Part shown: positions 11,849-23,712 of the stretch, piece after piece | How the letters are laid out: every line of letters begins with the position of its first letter | Position numbering within the stretch: the first letter of the stretch is position 1 | NCBI RefSeq assembly: GCF_051020985.1 | Contig: NW_027475133.1 | Coordinates: forward strand, 2,170,001-2,234,000 | DNA from: Nomia melanderi | Taxonomy: Eukaryota; Arthropoda; Insecta; Hymenoptera; Halictidae | DNA: 64,000 nucleotides | Reading direction: 5' to 3' | Notes under the pieces: model-generated | Database searches by the model: none | What the model saw: only the letters and a program-made list of their open reading frames with translations | What the model was told of the DNA's origin: nothing | Program-made: the position numbers and the translations under genes

Positions 11849-12023
11849 GGAAGCCCTGGCTCATGATTCTGTGCAGCGGGAACGACCTCGGACCACCAGA
11901 GGCCGAGAAAATTACAGATTTTCGGTATCCGCCACCCAAAGTCATGTAAAAATCCAGCATATATATGGAGCTTTCTCGGGTGCTATTACAGATAGCGCAA
12001 TAAATCAAAGTGCACTGTCTGTA
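11849..12023 (+). repeat. C1 variant monomer 5
   Basis: C1 core with GGAGCTTT. It directly follows a C2 monomer (11674-11848), one of the few places where the two subtypes are adjacent. Confidence 0.9.
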
Positions 12024-12373
12024 GGAGGCCGTGGCGCATCAATCTGGGCAGAGGGAACGACCTCGGACCACCAGGGGCCGAGAAAACCACAGTCTCATGG
12101 GGCCGGACACTCAGGGTCAGGCGAAAATCCAATATATATCTGGTGTTATCTCGGGTGCTATTACAGATAGCGCAATAAATCAAAGTGCATTGTCTGTAGG
12201 AGGCCCCGGCGCATGAATCTGTGCAGCCGGAAAAACCTCGGACCACCAGGGGCCGCGAAAACCACCGTCTCATGGGGCCGGACACTCAGGGTCAGTGAAA
12301 GATCCAATATATATCTGGTGATATCTCGGGTGCTATTAGAGATAGCGCAATAAGTCAAAGTGCATTGTCTGTA

Positions 12374-12548
12374 GGAGGCACTGGCGAATGAATCTGTGCA
12401 GCAGGAACGACCTCGGACCACCAGGGGCCGAGAAAATTACAGATATTCGGAATCCGTCACCCAAGGTCATGTATAAATCCAGCATGTATCTGGTGATATC
12501 TCGGGTGTTATTAGAGATAGCGCAATAAATCAAAGTGCATTTTCTGCA
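12374..12548 (+). repeat. C2 variant monomer 6
   Basis: C2 core with private changes ATGTATAAATCCAGCATG. This is the last C monomer before a gap of about 7 kb (zone 3) that has none. Confidence 0.9.
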
Positions 12549-14280
12549 GGAGGCCCTGGCGCATGAATCTGTGCAGAGGGAACGACCTTGGACCACCAGG
12601 GTCCGAGAAAATCACCGAGACATGGGGCCGGGCACTCAGGGTCAGGTAAAAATCCAATATATATCTGGTGATATCTCGGGTTATATTACAGATAGAACAA
12701 TAAATCAAAGTGAATTATCTGCAGGAGGCCCTGGCGCATGAATCTGTGCAGCGGGAACGACCTCGGACCACCAGGGGCCGAGAAAACCACCGCCTCATGG
12801 GGCCGGACGCTCAGTGTCAGGGAAAAATCCAATATATATCTGGTGATATCTCGGGTGCTATTACAGATAGCCCAAGAAATCAAAGTGCATTGTCTGTATT
12901 AGGCCCCGGTGCATGAATCTGTGCAGCGGGAACGACCTCGGACCACCAGGGGCCGAGAAAACCACCGTCTCATGGGGCCGGACACTCAGGGTCATGGAAA
13001 AATCCAACATATATCTGGTGATATCTCGGGTGCTATTACAGATAGCGCAATAAATCAAAGTGCATTATCTGTAGGAGGCCCTGGCAAATGAATCTGTGCA
13101 GCGGGAACGACCTCTGACCACCAGGGGCCGAGAAAACCACCGTCTCATGGGGCCGGACACTCTGGGTCGGGGAAAAATCCAATATATATCTGGTGATATC
13201 TCGGGTGCTATTAGAGATAGCGCGATAAATCAAAGTGACTTATCTGCAGGAGGCCCTGGCGCATGCATCTGTGCAGCGGGAACGACCTCGGACCACCAGG
13301 GGCCGAGAAAACCACAGTCTCATGGGGCCGGACACTCAGGGTCAGGGTAAAATCCAATATATATCTGGTGATATCTCGGGTGCTATTACAGATAGCGCAA
13401 TAAATCAAAGTGCATTATCTGCAGGAGGCTCTAGCGCTTGAACCTGTGCAGCGAGATCGATCTCGGACCCCCAGGGGCCGAGAAAACCACCGACGCATGG
13501 GGCCGGGCACTCAGGGTCAGGGAAAAATCCAATATATATCTGGTGATAGCTCGGGTGCTATTGCAGATAGCGCAATAAATCAAAGTGCATTGTCTGTAGG
13601 AGGCCCTGGCGCATGAATCTGTGCAGCGGGAACGATCTCGGACCACCAGGGGCCGAGAAAACCACAGTCTCATGGGGCCGGACACTCAGGGTCAGGGTAA
13701 AATCCAATATATATCTGGTGATATCTCGGGTGCTATTAGAGATAGCGCAATAAACCAAAGTGAAATATCTGCAGGAGGCCCTGCCGCATGAATCTGTGCA
13801 ACGGGAACGACCTCGGACCACCAGGGGCCGAGAAAACCACCGTCTCATGGGGCCGGACACTCCGGGTCAGTGAAAAATCCAATATATATCTGGTTATATC
13901 TCGAGTGCTATTACAGATAGCGCAATAAATCAAAGTGCATTGTCTGTAGGAGGACCTTGCGCATGAATCTGTGCAGCGGGAAGTACCTCGGACCACCAGG
14001 GGCCGAGAAAACCACAGTCTCACGGGGTCGGACACTCAGTGTCAGGGAAAAATCCAATATATATCTGGTGATATCTCGGGTGCTATTAGAGATAGCGCAA
14101 TAAACCAAAGTGAATTATCTGCAGGAGGCCCTGGCGCATGAACCTGTGCAGCGGGAACGACCTCGGACACCAGGAGCCGAGAAAACCACTGTCTCATGGG
14201 GTCGGACACTCAGGGTCAGGGAAAAATCCAATTTATATCTGGTGATATCTCGGGTGCTATTAGAGATAGCGCAATAAACC

Positions 14281-15469
14281 AAAGTGCATTGTCTGTAGGA
14301 GGCCCAGGCGAATGAATCTGTGCACCGGGATCGACCTCGGACCACCAGGGGCCGAGAAAATCACAGTCTCATGGGGCCGGACTGTCAGGGTCAGGGAAAA
14401 ATCCAATATATATCTGGTGATATCTCGGGTGCGATTGGAGATAACGCAATAAACCAAAGTGCATTGTCTGCAGCAGGCCCTGGCGCATGAATCTGTGCAG
14501 CGGGAACGACCTCGGACCACCAGAGGCCGAGAAAACCACCGTCTCATGGGGCCGGACAGTCAGGGTCAGGGAAAAATCCAATATATTTCTGGTGATATCA
14601 CGGGTTATATTACAGATAGAACAATAAATCAAAGTGCATTGTTTGTAGGAGGCCCTGGTGCATGAATCTGTGCAGCGGGAACGACCTGGGACCACCAGGG
14701 GCCGAGAAAACCACCGACACATGGGGCCGGACACTCAGGGTCAGTGAAAGATCCAATATATATCTGGTGGTATCTCGGGTGATATTACAGATAGCGTAAT
14801 AAATAAATGTGCATTGTCTGTAGGAGGCCCTGGAGCATGAATCTGTGCAGAGGGAACGACCTCGGACCACCAGGGGCCGAGAAAACCACAGTCTCATGGG
14901 GTCGGACACTCAGGGTCAGGGAAGAATCCAATATATACCTGGTGATATCTCGGGTGCTATTAGAGATAGCACAATAAATCAGAGTGCATTGTCTGCAGGA
15001 GACCCTGGCGCATGAATCTGTGCAGCGGGAATGACCTCGGACCACCAGGGGCCGAGACAACAACCGTCTCATGGGGCCGGACACTCAGGGTCAGGGAAAA
15101 ATCCAATATATTTCTGGTGATATCTCGGGTTATATTACAGATAGAACAATAAATCAAAGTGCATTGTCTGTAGGAGGCCCTGGCGCATGAATCTGTGCAG
15201 CGGGAACGACCTCGGACCACCAGGGGCCGAGAAAACCACCGTCTCATGGGGCCGGACACTCAGGGTCAGGGAAAAATCCAATATATATCTGGTGATATCT
15301 CGGGTGCTATTACAGATAGCCCAAGAAATCAAAGTGCATTGTCTGTATTAGGCCCCGGCGCATGAATCTGTGCAGCGCGAACGACCTCGGACCACCAGGG
15401 GCCGAGAAAACCACCGTCTCATGGGGCCGGACACTCAGGGTCAGGGAAGAATCCAATATATATCTGGTG
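14281..15469. repeat. 7-monomer higher-order repeat, copy 1
   Basis: Matches 15506-16694 at an offset of exactly 1225 bp (seven monomers). I compared most of it directly and saw no difference, although neighbouring monomers within the unit differ from one another at many sites. The left edge falls at AAAGTGC in the monomer end and the right edge at the GGTGATATC/GGTGGTATC difference. Confidence 0.9.
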
Positions 15470-15505
15470 ATATCTCGGGTGCTATTACAGATAGCGCAAT
15501 AAATC

Positions 15506-16694
15506 AAAGTGCATTGTCTGTAGGAGGCCCAGGCGAATGAATCTGTGCACCGGGATCGACCTCGGACCACCAGGGGCCGAGAAAATCACAGTCTCATGGG
15601 GCCGGACTGTCAGGGTCAGGGAAAAATCCAATATATATCTGGTGATATCTCGGGTGCGATTGGAGATAACGCAATAAACCAAAGTGCATTGTCTGCAGCA
15701 GGCCCTGGCGCATGAATCTGTGCAGCGGGAACGACCTCGGACCACCAGAGGCCGAGAAAACCACCGTCTCATGGGGCCGGACAGTCAGGGTCAGGGAAAA
15801 ATCCAATATATTTCTGGTGATATCACGGGTTATATTACAGATAGAACAATAAATCAAAGTGCATTGTTTGTAGGAGGCCCTGGTGCATGAATCTGTGCAG
15901 CGGGAACGACCTGGGACCACCAGGGGCCGAGAAAACCACCGACACATGGGGCCGGACACTCAGGGTCAGTGAAAGATCCAATATATATCTGGTGGTATCT
16001 CGGGTGATATTACAGATAGCGTAATAAATAAATGTGCATTGTCTGTAGGAGGCCCTGGAGCATGAATCTGTGCAGAGGGAACGACCTCGGACCACCAGGG
16101 GCCGAGAAAACCACAGTCTCATGGGGTCGGACACTCAGGGTCAGGGAAGAATCCAATATATACCTGGTGATATCTCGGGTGCTATTAGAGATAGCACAAT
16201 AAATCAGAGTGCATTGTCTGCAGGAGACCCTGGCGCATGAATCTGTGCAGCGGGAATGACCTCGGACCACCAGGGGCCGAGACAACAACCGTCTCATGGG
16301 GCCGGACACTCAGGGTCAGGGAAAAATCCAATATATTTCTGGTGATATCTCGGGTTATATTACAGATAGAACAATAAATCAAAGTGCATTGTCTGTAGGA
16401 GGCCCTGGCGCATGAATCTGTGCAGCGGGAACGACCTCGGACCACCAGGGGCCGAGAAAACCACCGTCTCATGGGGCCGGACACTCAGGGTCAGGGAAAA
16501 ATCCAATATATATCTGGTGATATCTCGGGTGCTATTACAGATAGCCCAAGAAATCAAAGTGCATTGTCTGTATTAGGCCCCGGCGCATGAATCTGTGCAG
16601 CGCGAACGACCTCGGACCACCAGGGGCCGAGAAAACCACCGTCTCATGGGGCCGGACACTCAGGGTCAGGGAAGAATCCAATATATATCTGGTG
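15506..16694. repeat. 7-monomer higher-order repeat, copy 2
   Basis: Second copy of 14281-15469. Its right edge lies inside a monomer at GGTG|GTATC. There the sequence jumps back to the D-zone order four monomers earlier, so the two exchange events overlap. Confidence 0.9.
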
Positions 16695-17393
16695 GTATCT
16701 CGGGTGATATTACAGATAGCGTAATAAATAAATGTGCATTGTCTGTAGGAGGCCCTGGAGCATGAATCTGTGCAGAGGGAACGACCTCGGACCACCAGGG
16801 GCCGAGAAAACCACAGTCTCATGGGGTCGGACACTCAGGGTCAGGGAAGAATCCAATATATACCTGGTGATATCTCGGGTGCTATTAGAGATAGCACAAT
16901 AAATCAGAGTGCATTGTCTGCAGGAGACCCTGGCGCATGAATCTGTGCAGCGGGAATGACCTCGGACCACCAGGGGCCGAGACAACAACCGTCTCATGGG
17001 GCCGGACACTCAGGGTCAGGGAAAAATCCAATATATTTCTGGTGATATCTCGGGTTATATTACAGATAGAACAATAAATCAAAGTGCATTGTCTGTAGGA
17101 GGCCCTGGCGCATGAATCTGTGCAGCGGGAACGACCTCGGACCACCAGGGGCCGAGAAAACCACCGTCTCATGGGGCCGGACACTCAGGGTCAGGGAAAA
17201 ATCCAATATATATCTGGTGATATCTCGGGTGCTATTACAGATAGCCCAAGAAATCAAAGTGCATTGTCTGTATTAGGCCCCGGCGCATGAATCTGTGCAG
17301 CGCGAACGACCTCGGACCACCAGGGGCCGAGAAAACCACCGTCTCATGGGGCCGGACACTCAGGGTCAGGGAAGAATCCAATATATATCTGGT
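16676..17393. repeat. 4-monomer higher-order repeat, third copy
   Basis: Copies 15976-16693 at an offset of 700 bp (four monomers); the same four also lie at 14751-15469. Shared signatures in order are GGTGGTATC, GAAGAATCC with ATATACCTGG, GACAACAACCG, TTTCTGGTGATATC and TAGCCCAAG. No differences were seen among the three in the parts compared. Confidence 0.88.
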
Positions 17394-18004
17394 GATATCT
17401 CGGGTGCTATTACAGATAGCGCAATAAATCAAAGTGCATTGTCTGTAGGAGGCTCAGGCGAATGAATCTGTGCAGCGGGAACGACCTCGGACCACCAGGG
17501 GCCGAGAAAACCACCGTCTCATGGGGCCGGACAATCAGGGTCAGGGAAGAATCCATTATATATCTGGTGATATCTCGGGTGCTATTACAGATAGCCCAAG
17601 AAATGAAAGTGCATTGTCTGTATTAGGACCCGGCGCATGAATCTGTGCAGCGGGAACGACCTCGGATCACCAGGGGCCGAGAAAACCACCGTCTCATGGG
17701 GCCGGACACTCAGGGTCAGTGAAAAATCCAATATATATCTGGTGATATCTCGGGTGCTATTAGAGATAGCGCAATAAATCAAAGTGCATTGTCTGTATTA
17801 GGCCCCGGCGCATGAATCTGTGCAGCGGGAACGACCTCGGACCACCAGGGGCTGAGAAAACCACCGTCTCATGGGGCCGGACACTCAGGGTCAGGGAAGA
17901 ATCCAATATATATCTGGTGATATCTCGGGTGCTATTACAGATAGCGCAATAAATCAAAGTGCATTGTCTGTAGGAGGCTCAGGCGAATGAATCTGTGCAG
18001 CGGG

Positions 18005-19712
18005 AACGACCTCGGACCACCAGGGGCCGAGAAAACCACAGTCTCATGGGGCCGGACACTCAGGGTCAGGGTAAAATCCAATATTTATCTGGTGATATCT
18101 CGGGTGCTATTACAGATAGCCCAATAAATCAAAGTGCATTGTCGGTAGGAGGCCCTGGCGCATGAATCTGTGCAGCGGGAACGACCTCAGACCACCAGGG
18201 GCCGGGAAAACCACAGTCTCATGGGGCCGGACACTCAGGGTCAGGGGAAAATCCAATATATATCTGGTGATATCTCGGGTGCTATTAGAGATAGCGCAAT
18301 AAACCAAAGCGAATTATCTGCAGGAGGGCCTGGCGCATGCATCTGTGCAGCGGGAACGACCTCGGACCACCAGGGGCCAAGAAAACCACCGTCTCATGGC
18401 GCCGGACACTCAGGGTCAGGGAAAAATCCAATATATATCTGGTGATATCTCGGGTGCTATTAGAGATAGCGTAATATATAAATGTGCATTGTCTGTAGGA
18501 GGCCCTGGCGCATGAATCTGTGCAGAGGGAACGACCTCGGACCACCAGGGGCCGAGAAATCCACAGTCTCATGGGGCCGGACACTCAGGGTCAGGGAAGA
18601 ATCCATTATATATCTGGTGATATCTCGGGTGCTATTACAGATAGCGCAATAAATCAAAGTGCATTGTCTGTAGGAGGCTCAGGCGAATGAATCTGTGCAG
18701 CGGGAACGACCTCGGACCACCAGGGGCCGAGAAAACCACCGTCTCATGGGGCCGGACACTCAGGGTCAGTGAAAAATCCAATATATATCTGGTGATATCT
18801 CGGGTGCTATTACAGATAGCGCAATAAATCAAAGTGCATTGTCTGTAGGAGGCCCTGGCGCATGAATCTGTGCAGCGGGAACGACCTCGGACCACCAGGG
18901 GCCGAGAAAACCACAGTCTCATTGTGCCGGACACACAGGGTCAGGGGAAAATCCAATATATATCTGGTGATATCTCGGGTGGTATTTGAGATAGCGCAAT
19001 AAACCAAAGTGCATTGTCTGTAGGAGGCCCTGGCGCATGAATCCGGGCAGCGGGAACGACCTCGGACCACCAGGGGCCGAGAAAAACAACGACTCACGGG
19101 GCCGGACACTCAGGGTCAGGGGAAAATCCAATATATATCTGGTGATATCTCGGGTGCTATTAGAGATAGCGAAATAAACGAAGTGAATTATCTGCAGGAG
19201 GCCCTGGCGCATGCATCTGTGCAGCGGGAACGACCTCGGACCACCAGGGGCCAAGAAAACCACCGTTTCATGGCGCCGGACACTCAGGGTCAGGGAAAAA
19301 TCCAATATATATCTGGTGATATCTCGGGTGCTATTTGAGATAGCGCAATAAATCAAAGTGCATTGTCTGTAGGAGGCCCAGGCGCATGAATCTGGCCAGC
19401 GGGAACGACCTCGAACCACCAGGGGCCGAGAAAACCTCAGTCTCATGGGGCCGGACACTCAGGGTCAGGGGAAAATCCAATATATATCTGGTGATATCTC
19501 GGGTGCTATTACAGATAGCGCAATAAACCAAAGTGCATTGTCTGTAGGAGGCCCTTGCGAATGAATCTGTACCGCAGGAACGACCTCGGACCACCAGTGG
19601 CCGAGAAAATTACAGATATTCGGAATCCGTCACCCAAGGTCATGTAAAAATCCAGCATATATCTGGTGATATCTCGGGTGCTATTACAGATAGCGCAATA
19701 AACCAAAGTGAA
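18005..19712. repeat. Zone 4 segment 1, copy 1
   Basis: About 1.7 kb matching 21504-23211 at an offset of 3499 bp (20 monomers less one base). Shared markers include AATATTTATCTGG, TTGTCGGTAGG, GTAATATATAAATG, CATTGTGCCGGACAC, a one-base deletion near 19190, and GAAATAAACG. A few single-base differences are scattered through it; one stretch (see 22139-22215) does not match. Confidence 0.87.
19023..19196 (+). repeat. 174-bp monomer with an inherited deletion
   Basis: One base is lost near AAACGAAGTGAATT at about 19190. The duplicate at 22522-22695 has the same length defect (AAACGAAATGAATT), so the loss predates the segment 1 duplication. The shift joins open frames of neighbouring monomers and creates the longest spurious reverse-strand open frame (179 codons) in both copies. 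Confidence 0.85.
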
Positions 19713-19721
19713 TTATCTGCA
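19547..19721 (+). repeat. C2 variant monomer 7
   Basis: C2 core with the zone 4 left flank CCCTTGCGAATGAATC and TACCGCAGGAACG. Its duplicate is at 23046. Confidence 0.9.
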
Positions 19722-20811
19722 GGAGGCCTTGGCGCATGCATCTGTGCAGCGGAAACGACCTCGGACCACCAGGGGCCAAGAAAACCACCGTCTCATGGCG
19801 CCGGACACTCAGGGTCAGGGAAAAATCCAATATATATCTGGTGATATCTCGGGTGCTATTAGAGATAGCGCAATAAATCAAAGTGCATTGTCTATAGGAG
19901 GCCCTGGCGCATGAATCTGTGCAGCGGGAACGACCTCGGAACACCAGGGACCGAGAAAACCACCGTCTCATGGGGCCGGACACTCAGGGTCAGTGAAAAA
20001 TCCAATATATATCTGGTGATATCTCGGGTGCTATTACAGATATCGCAATAAACCAAAGTGCACTGTCTGTAGGAGGCCCTGGCGCATGAATCTGGGCAGC
20101 GGGAACGACCTCGGACCACCAGGGGCCGAGAAAACCACCGTCTAATGGGTCCGGACACTCAGGGTCAGGGGAAAATCCAATATATATCTGGTGATATCTC
20201 GGGTGATATTAGAGATAGCGCAATAAACCAAAGTGAATTATCTGAAGGAGGCCCTGGCGCATGCATCTGTGCAGCGGGAACGACCTCGGACCACCAGGGG
20301 CCAAGAAAACCACCGTCTCATGGCGCCGGACACTCAGGGTCAGGGAAAAATCCAATATATATCTGGTGATATCTCGTGTGCTATTTGAGATAGCGCAATA
20401 AATCAATGTGCATTGTCTGTAGGAGGCCCAGGCGCATGAATCTGGCCAGCGGGAACGACCTCGGACCACCATGGGCCGCGAAAACCACAGTCTCATGGGG
20501 CCGGACACTCAGGGTCAGGGGAAAATCCAATATATATCTGGTGATATCTCGGGTGCTATTACAGATAGCGCAATAAACCAAAGTGCATTGTCTGTAGGAG
20601 GCCCTTGCGAATGATTCTGTGCCGCAGAAACGACCTCGGACCACCAGTGGCCGAGAAAATTACAGATATTCGGAATCCCTAACCCAAGGTCATGTAAAAA
20701 TCCAGCAAATATCTGGTGATATCTCGGATGCTATTAGAGATAGCGCAATAAACCAAAGTGCATTGTCTGTAGGAGGCCCTGGCGAATGAATCTGGTCAGC
20801 GGGAACGACCT
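19689..20811. repeat. Zone 4 segment 2, copy 1
   Basis: About 1.1 kb matching 23713-24835 at an offset of 4024 bp (23 monomers less one base). Shared markers: GGCCTTGGCGC, GTCTATAGG, CGGAACACCAGGGACC, GATATCGCAATAAACC, TCTGAAGGAGG, CCATGGGCCGCG and CCCTAACCC. Confidence 0.87.
20597..20771 (+). repeat. C2 variant monomer 8
   Basis: C2 core with AATCCCTAACCCAAGG and CCAGCAAATATC, plus GCCGCAGAAACG upstream. The same three changes recur in the copy at 24621. Confidence 0.9.
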
Positions 20812-21121
20812 CGGACCACCAGGGGCCGAGAAAACCACAGTCTCATGGAGCCGGACACTCAGGGTCAGGGAAAAATCCAATATATATCTGGTGATATCTC
20901 GGGTGCTATTACAGATAGCGCAATAAATCAAAGTGCATTGTCTGTAGGAGGCCCAGGCGAATGAATCTGTGCAGCGGGAACGACCTCGGACCACCAGGGG
21001 CCGAGAAAACCACCGTCTCATGGATCCGGACACTCAGGGTCAGGGGAAAATCCAATATATATCTGGTGATATCTCGGGTGCAATTACAGATAGCGCAAAA
21101 AACCAAAGTGCATTGTCTGTA

Positions 21122-21296
21122 GGAGGCCCTTGCGAATGAATCTGTGCCGCAGGAACGACCTCGGACCACCAGTGGCCGAGAAAATTACAGATATTCGGAA
21201 TCCGTCACCCAAGATCATGTAAAAATCCAGCAAATATCTGGTGATATCTCGGGTGCTATTAGAGATAGCGCAATAAATCAAAGTGCATTGTCTGTA
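21122..21296 (+). repeat. C2 variant monomer 9
   Basis: C2 core with CCAAGATCATG and CCAGCAAATATC. It shares the CAAATATC change with the copy at 20597 but not CCCTAACCC. Confidence 0.9.
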
Positions 21297-21503
21297 GGAG
21301 GCCCAGGCGAATGAATCTGGCCAGCAGGAACGACCTCCGACCACCAGGGGCCGAGTAAACCACCGTCTCATGGGGCCGGACACTCAGGGTCAGGGAAAAA
21401 TCCAATATATATCTGGTGATATCTCGGGTGCTATTACAGATAGCGCAATAAATCAAAGTGCATTGTCTGTAGGAGGCCCAGGCGAATAAATCTGGCCAGC
21501 TGG

Positions 21504-23211
21504 AACGACCTCGGACCACCAGGGGCCGAGAAAACCACAGTCTCATGGGGCCGCACACTCAGGGTCAGGGTAAAATCCAATATTTATCTGGTGATATCTC
21601 GGGTGCTATTACAGATAGCCCAATAAATCAAAGTGCATTGTCGGTAGGAGGCCCTGGCGCATGAATCTGTGCAGCGGGAACGACCTCAGACCACCAGGGG
21701 CCGGGAAAACCACAGTCTCATGGGGCCGGACACTCAGGGTCAGGGGAAAATCCAATATATATCTGGTGATATCTCGGGTGCTATTAGAGATAGCGCAATA
21801 AACCAAAGTGAATTATCTGCAGGAGGCCCTGGCGCATGCATCTGTGCAGCGGGAACGACCTCGGACCACCAGGGGCCAAGAAAACCACCGTCTCATGGCG
21901 CCGGACACTCAGGGTCAGGGAAAAATCCAATATATATCTGGTGATATCTCGGGTGCTATTAGAGATAGCGTAATATATAAATGTGCATTGTCTGTAGGAG
22001 GCCCTGGCGCATGAATCTGTGCAGAGGGAACGACCTCGGACCACCAGGGGCCGAGAAAACCACCGTCTCATGGGGCCGGACACTCAGGGTCAGGGAAGAA
22101 TCCATTATATATCTGGTGATATCTCGGGTGCTATTACAGATAGCCCAAGAAATGAAAGTGCATTGTCTGTATTAGGACCCGGCGCATGAATCTGTGCAGC
22201 GGGAACGACCTCGGATCACCAGGGGCCGAGAAAACCACCGTCTCATGGGGCCGGACACTCAGGGTCAGTGAAAAATCCAATATATATCTGGTGATATCTC
22301 GGGTGCTATTACAGATAGCGCAATAAATCAAAGTGCATTGTCTGTAGGAGGCCCTGGCGCATGAATCTGTGCAGCGGGAACGACCTCGGACCACCAGGGG
22401 CCGAGAAAACCACAGTCTCATTGTGCCGGACACACAGGGTCAGGGGAAAATCCAATATATATCTGGTGATATCTCGGGTGGTATTTGAGATAGCGCAATA
22501 AACCAAAGTGCATTGTCTGTAGGAGGCCCTGGCGCATGAATCCGGGCAGCGGGAACGACCTCGGACCACCAGGGGCCGAGAAAAACACCGACTCACGGGG
22601 CCGGACACTCAGGGTCAGGGGAAAATCCAATATATATCTTGTGATATCTCGGGTGCTATTAGAGATAGCGAAATAAACGAAATGAATTATCTGCAGGAGG
22701 CCCTGGCGCATGCATCTGTGCAGCGGGAACGACCTCGGACCACCAGGGGCCAAGAAAACCACCGTTTCATGGCGCCGGACACTCAGGGTCAGGGAAAAAT
22801 CCAATATATATCTGGTGATATCTCGGGTGCTATTTGAGATAGCGCAATAAATCAAAGTGCATTGTCTGTAGGAGGCCCAGGCGCATGAATCTGGCCAGCG
22901 GGAACGACCTCGCACCACCAGGGGCCGAGAATACCTCAGTCTCATGGGGCCGGACACTCAGGGTCAGGGGAAAATCCAATATATATCTGGTGATATCTCA
23001 GGTGCTATTACAGATAGCGCAATAAACCAAAGTGCATTGTCTGTAGGAGGCCCTTGCGAATGAATCTGTACCGCAGGAACGACCTCGGACCACCAGTGGC
23101 CGAGAAAATTACAGATATTCGGAATCCGTCACCCAAGGTCATGTAAAAATCCAGCATATATCTGGTGATATCTCGGGTGCTATTACAGATAGCGCAATAA
23201 ACCAAAGTGCA
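21504..23211. repeat. Zone 4 segment 1, copy 2
   Basis: Second copy of 18005-19712. Its beginning is copied again at about 23428 (offset 1924) and in part near 25280 (a further 1750). The interior patch at 22139-22215 comes from a different source. Confidence 0.87.
22139..22215. repeat. Conversion-like patch from the 17.6-kb lineage
   Basis: Within segment 1 copy 2, this stretch reads TAGCCCAAGAAATG, TGTATTAGGACCCGG and CTCGGATCACC. The corresponding place in copy 1 (about 18640-18716) reads TAGCGCAATAAATC and TAGGAGGCTCAGG. The patch matches 17590-17666 instead (offset 4549). On both sides the match to copy 1 resumes. Confidence 0.82.
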
Positions 23212-23220
23212 TTGTCTGTA
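23046..23220 (+). repeat. C2 variant monomer 10
   Basis: Duplicate of the monomer at 19547 (offset 3499), with the same TACCGCAGGAACG. The right end of the segment duplication falls in the 3' part of this monomer. Confidence 0.9.
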
Positions 23221-23712
23221 GGAGGCCCTGGCGCATGAATCTGGCCAGTAGGAACGACCTCCGACCACCAGGGGCCGAGTAAACCACCGTCTCATGGGGC
23301 CGGACACTCAGGGTCAGGGAAAAATCCAATATATATCTGGTGATATCTCGGGTGCTATTACAGATAGCGCAATAAATCAAAGTGCATTGTCTGTAGGAGG
23401 CCCAGGCGAATAAATCTGGCCAGCTGGAACGACCTCGGACCACCAGGGGCCGAGAAAACCACAGTCTCATGGGGCCGCACACTCAGGTTCAGGGTAAAAT
23501 CCAATATTTATCTGGTGATATCTCGGGTGCTATTACAGATAGCCCAATAAATCAAAGTGCATTGTCGGTAGGAGGCCCTGGCGCATGAATCTGTGCAGCG
23601 GGAACGACCTCGGACCACCAGGGGCCGGGAAAACCACAGTCTCATGGGGCCGGACACTCAGGTTCAGGTGAAAACCCAATATATATCTGGTGATATCTCG
23701 GGTGCTATTGAA

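Larger units (their letters stand above)
3801..12548 (+). repeat. Zone 2: diverged block with C and E variant monomers
   Basis: Private substitutions are visibly denser than in zones 1 and 5. Five E monomers, starting at 3801, 5900, 7824, 10099 and 10974, share CAGGGTGAGGGAAATATCC; most are followed by AGGCCGTGGCGCATG with GGGCAGCGGG. All five C1 monomers, the C1/C2 chimera and six of twelve C2 monomers are here. E-to-E spacings are 12, 11, 13 and 5 monomers, so this is a loose rather than fixed higher-order repeat. Confidence 0.8.
12549..18004 (+). repeat. Zone 3: D-variant block with 7-mer and 4-mer higher-order repeats
   Basis: Typical D monomers read CGGGTTATATTACAGATAG with AACAATAAATC (near 12675, 14605, 15130, 15830, 16355 and 17055) and are not seen outside this zone. 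A second local marker is TAGCCCAAGAAATC with TGTATTAGGCCCC (near 12895, 15350, 16574 and 17274). The zone contains the most perfect duplications in the window, listed separately. Confidence 0.82.

Noticed and set aside
14281..17393. Perfect duplications as assembly artefacts
   Set aside because: Not excluded, but overlapping nested copies with intra-monomer breakpoints and in-phase offsets are what unequal exchange produces; spanning long reads would settle it.
18919..19458. 179-codon reverse-strand open frame, with a twin at 22418-22957
   Set aside because: It exists only because a one-base deletion joins the frames of neighbouring monomers. The encoded sequence is the same satellite translation as elsewhere.
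20676..20690. CCCTAACCC resembling telomeric repeat
   Set aside because: It is a single occurrence created by point changes in a C2 monomer and copied once at 24700; there is no tandem telomeric run.
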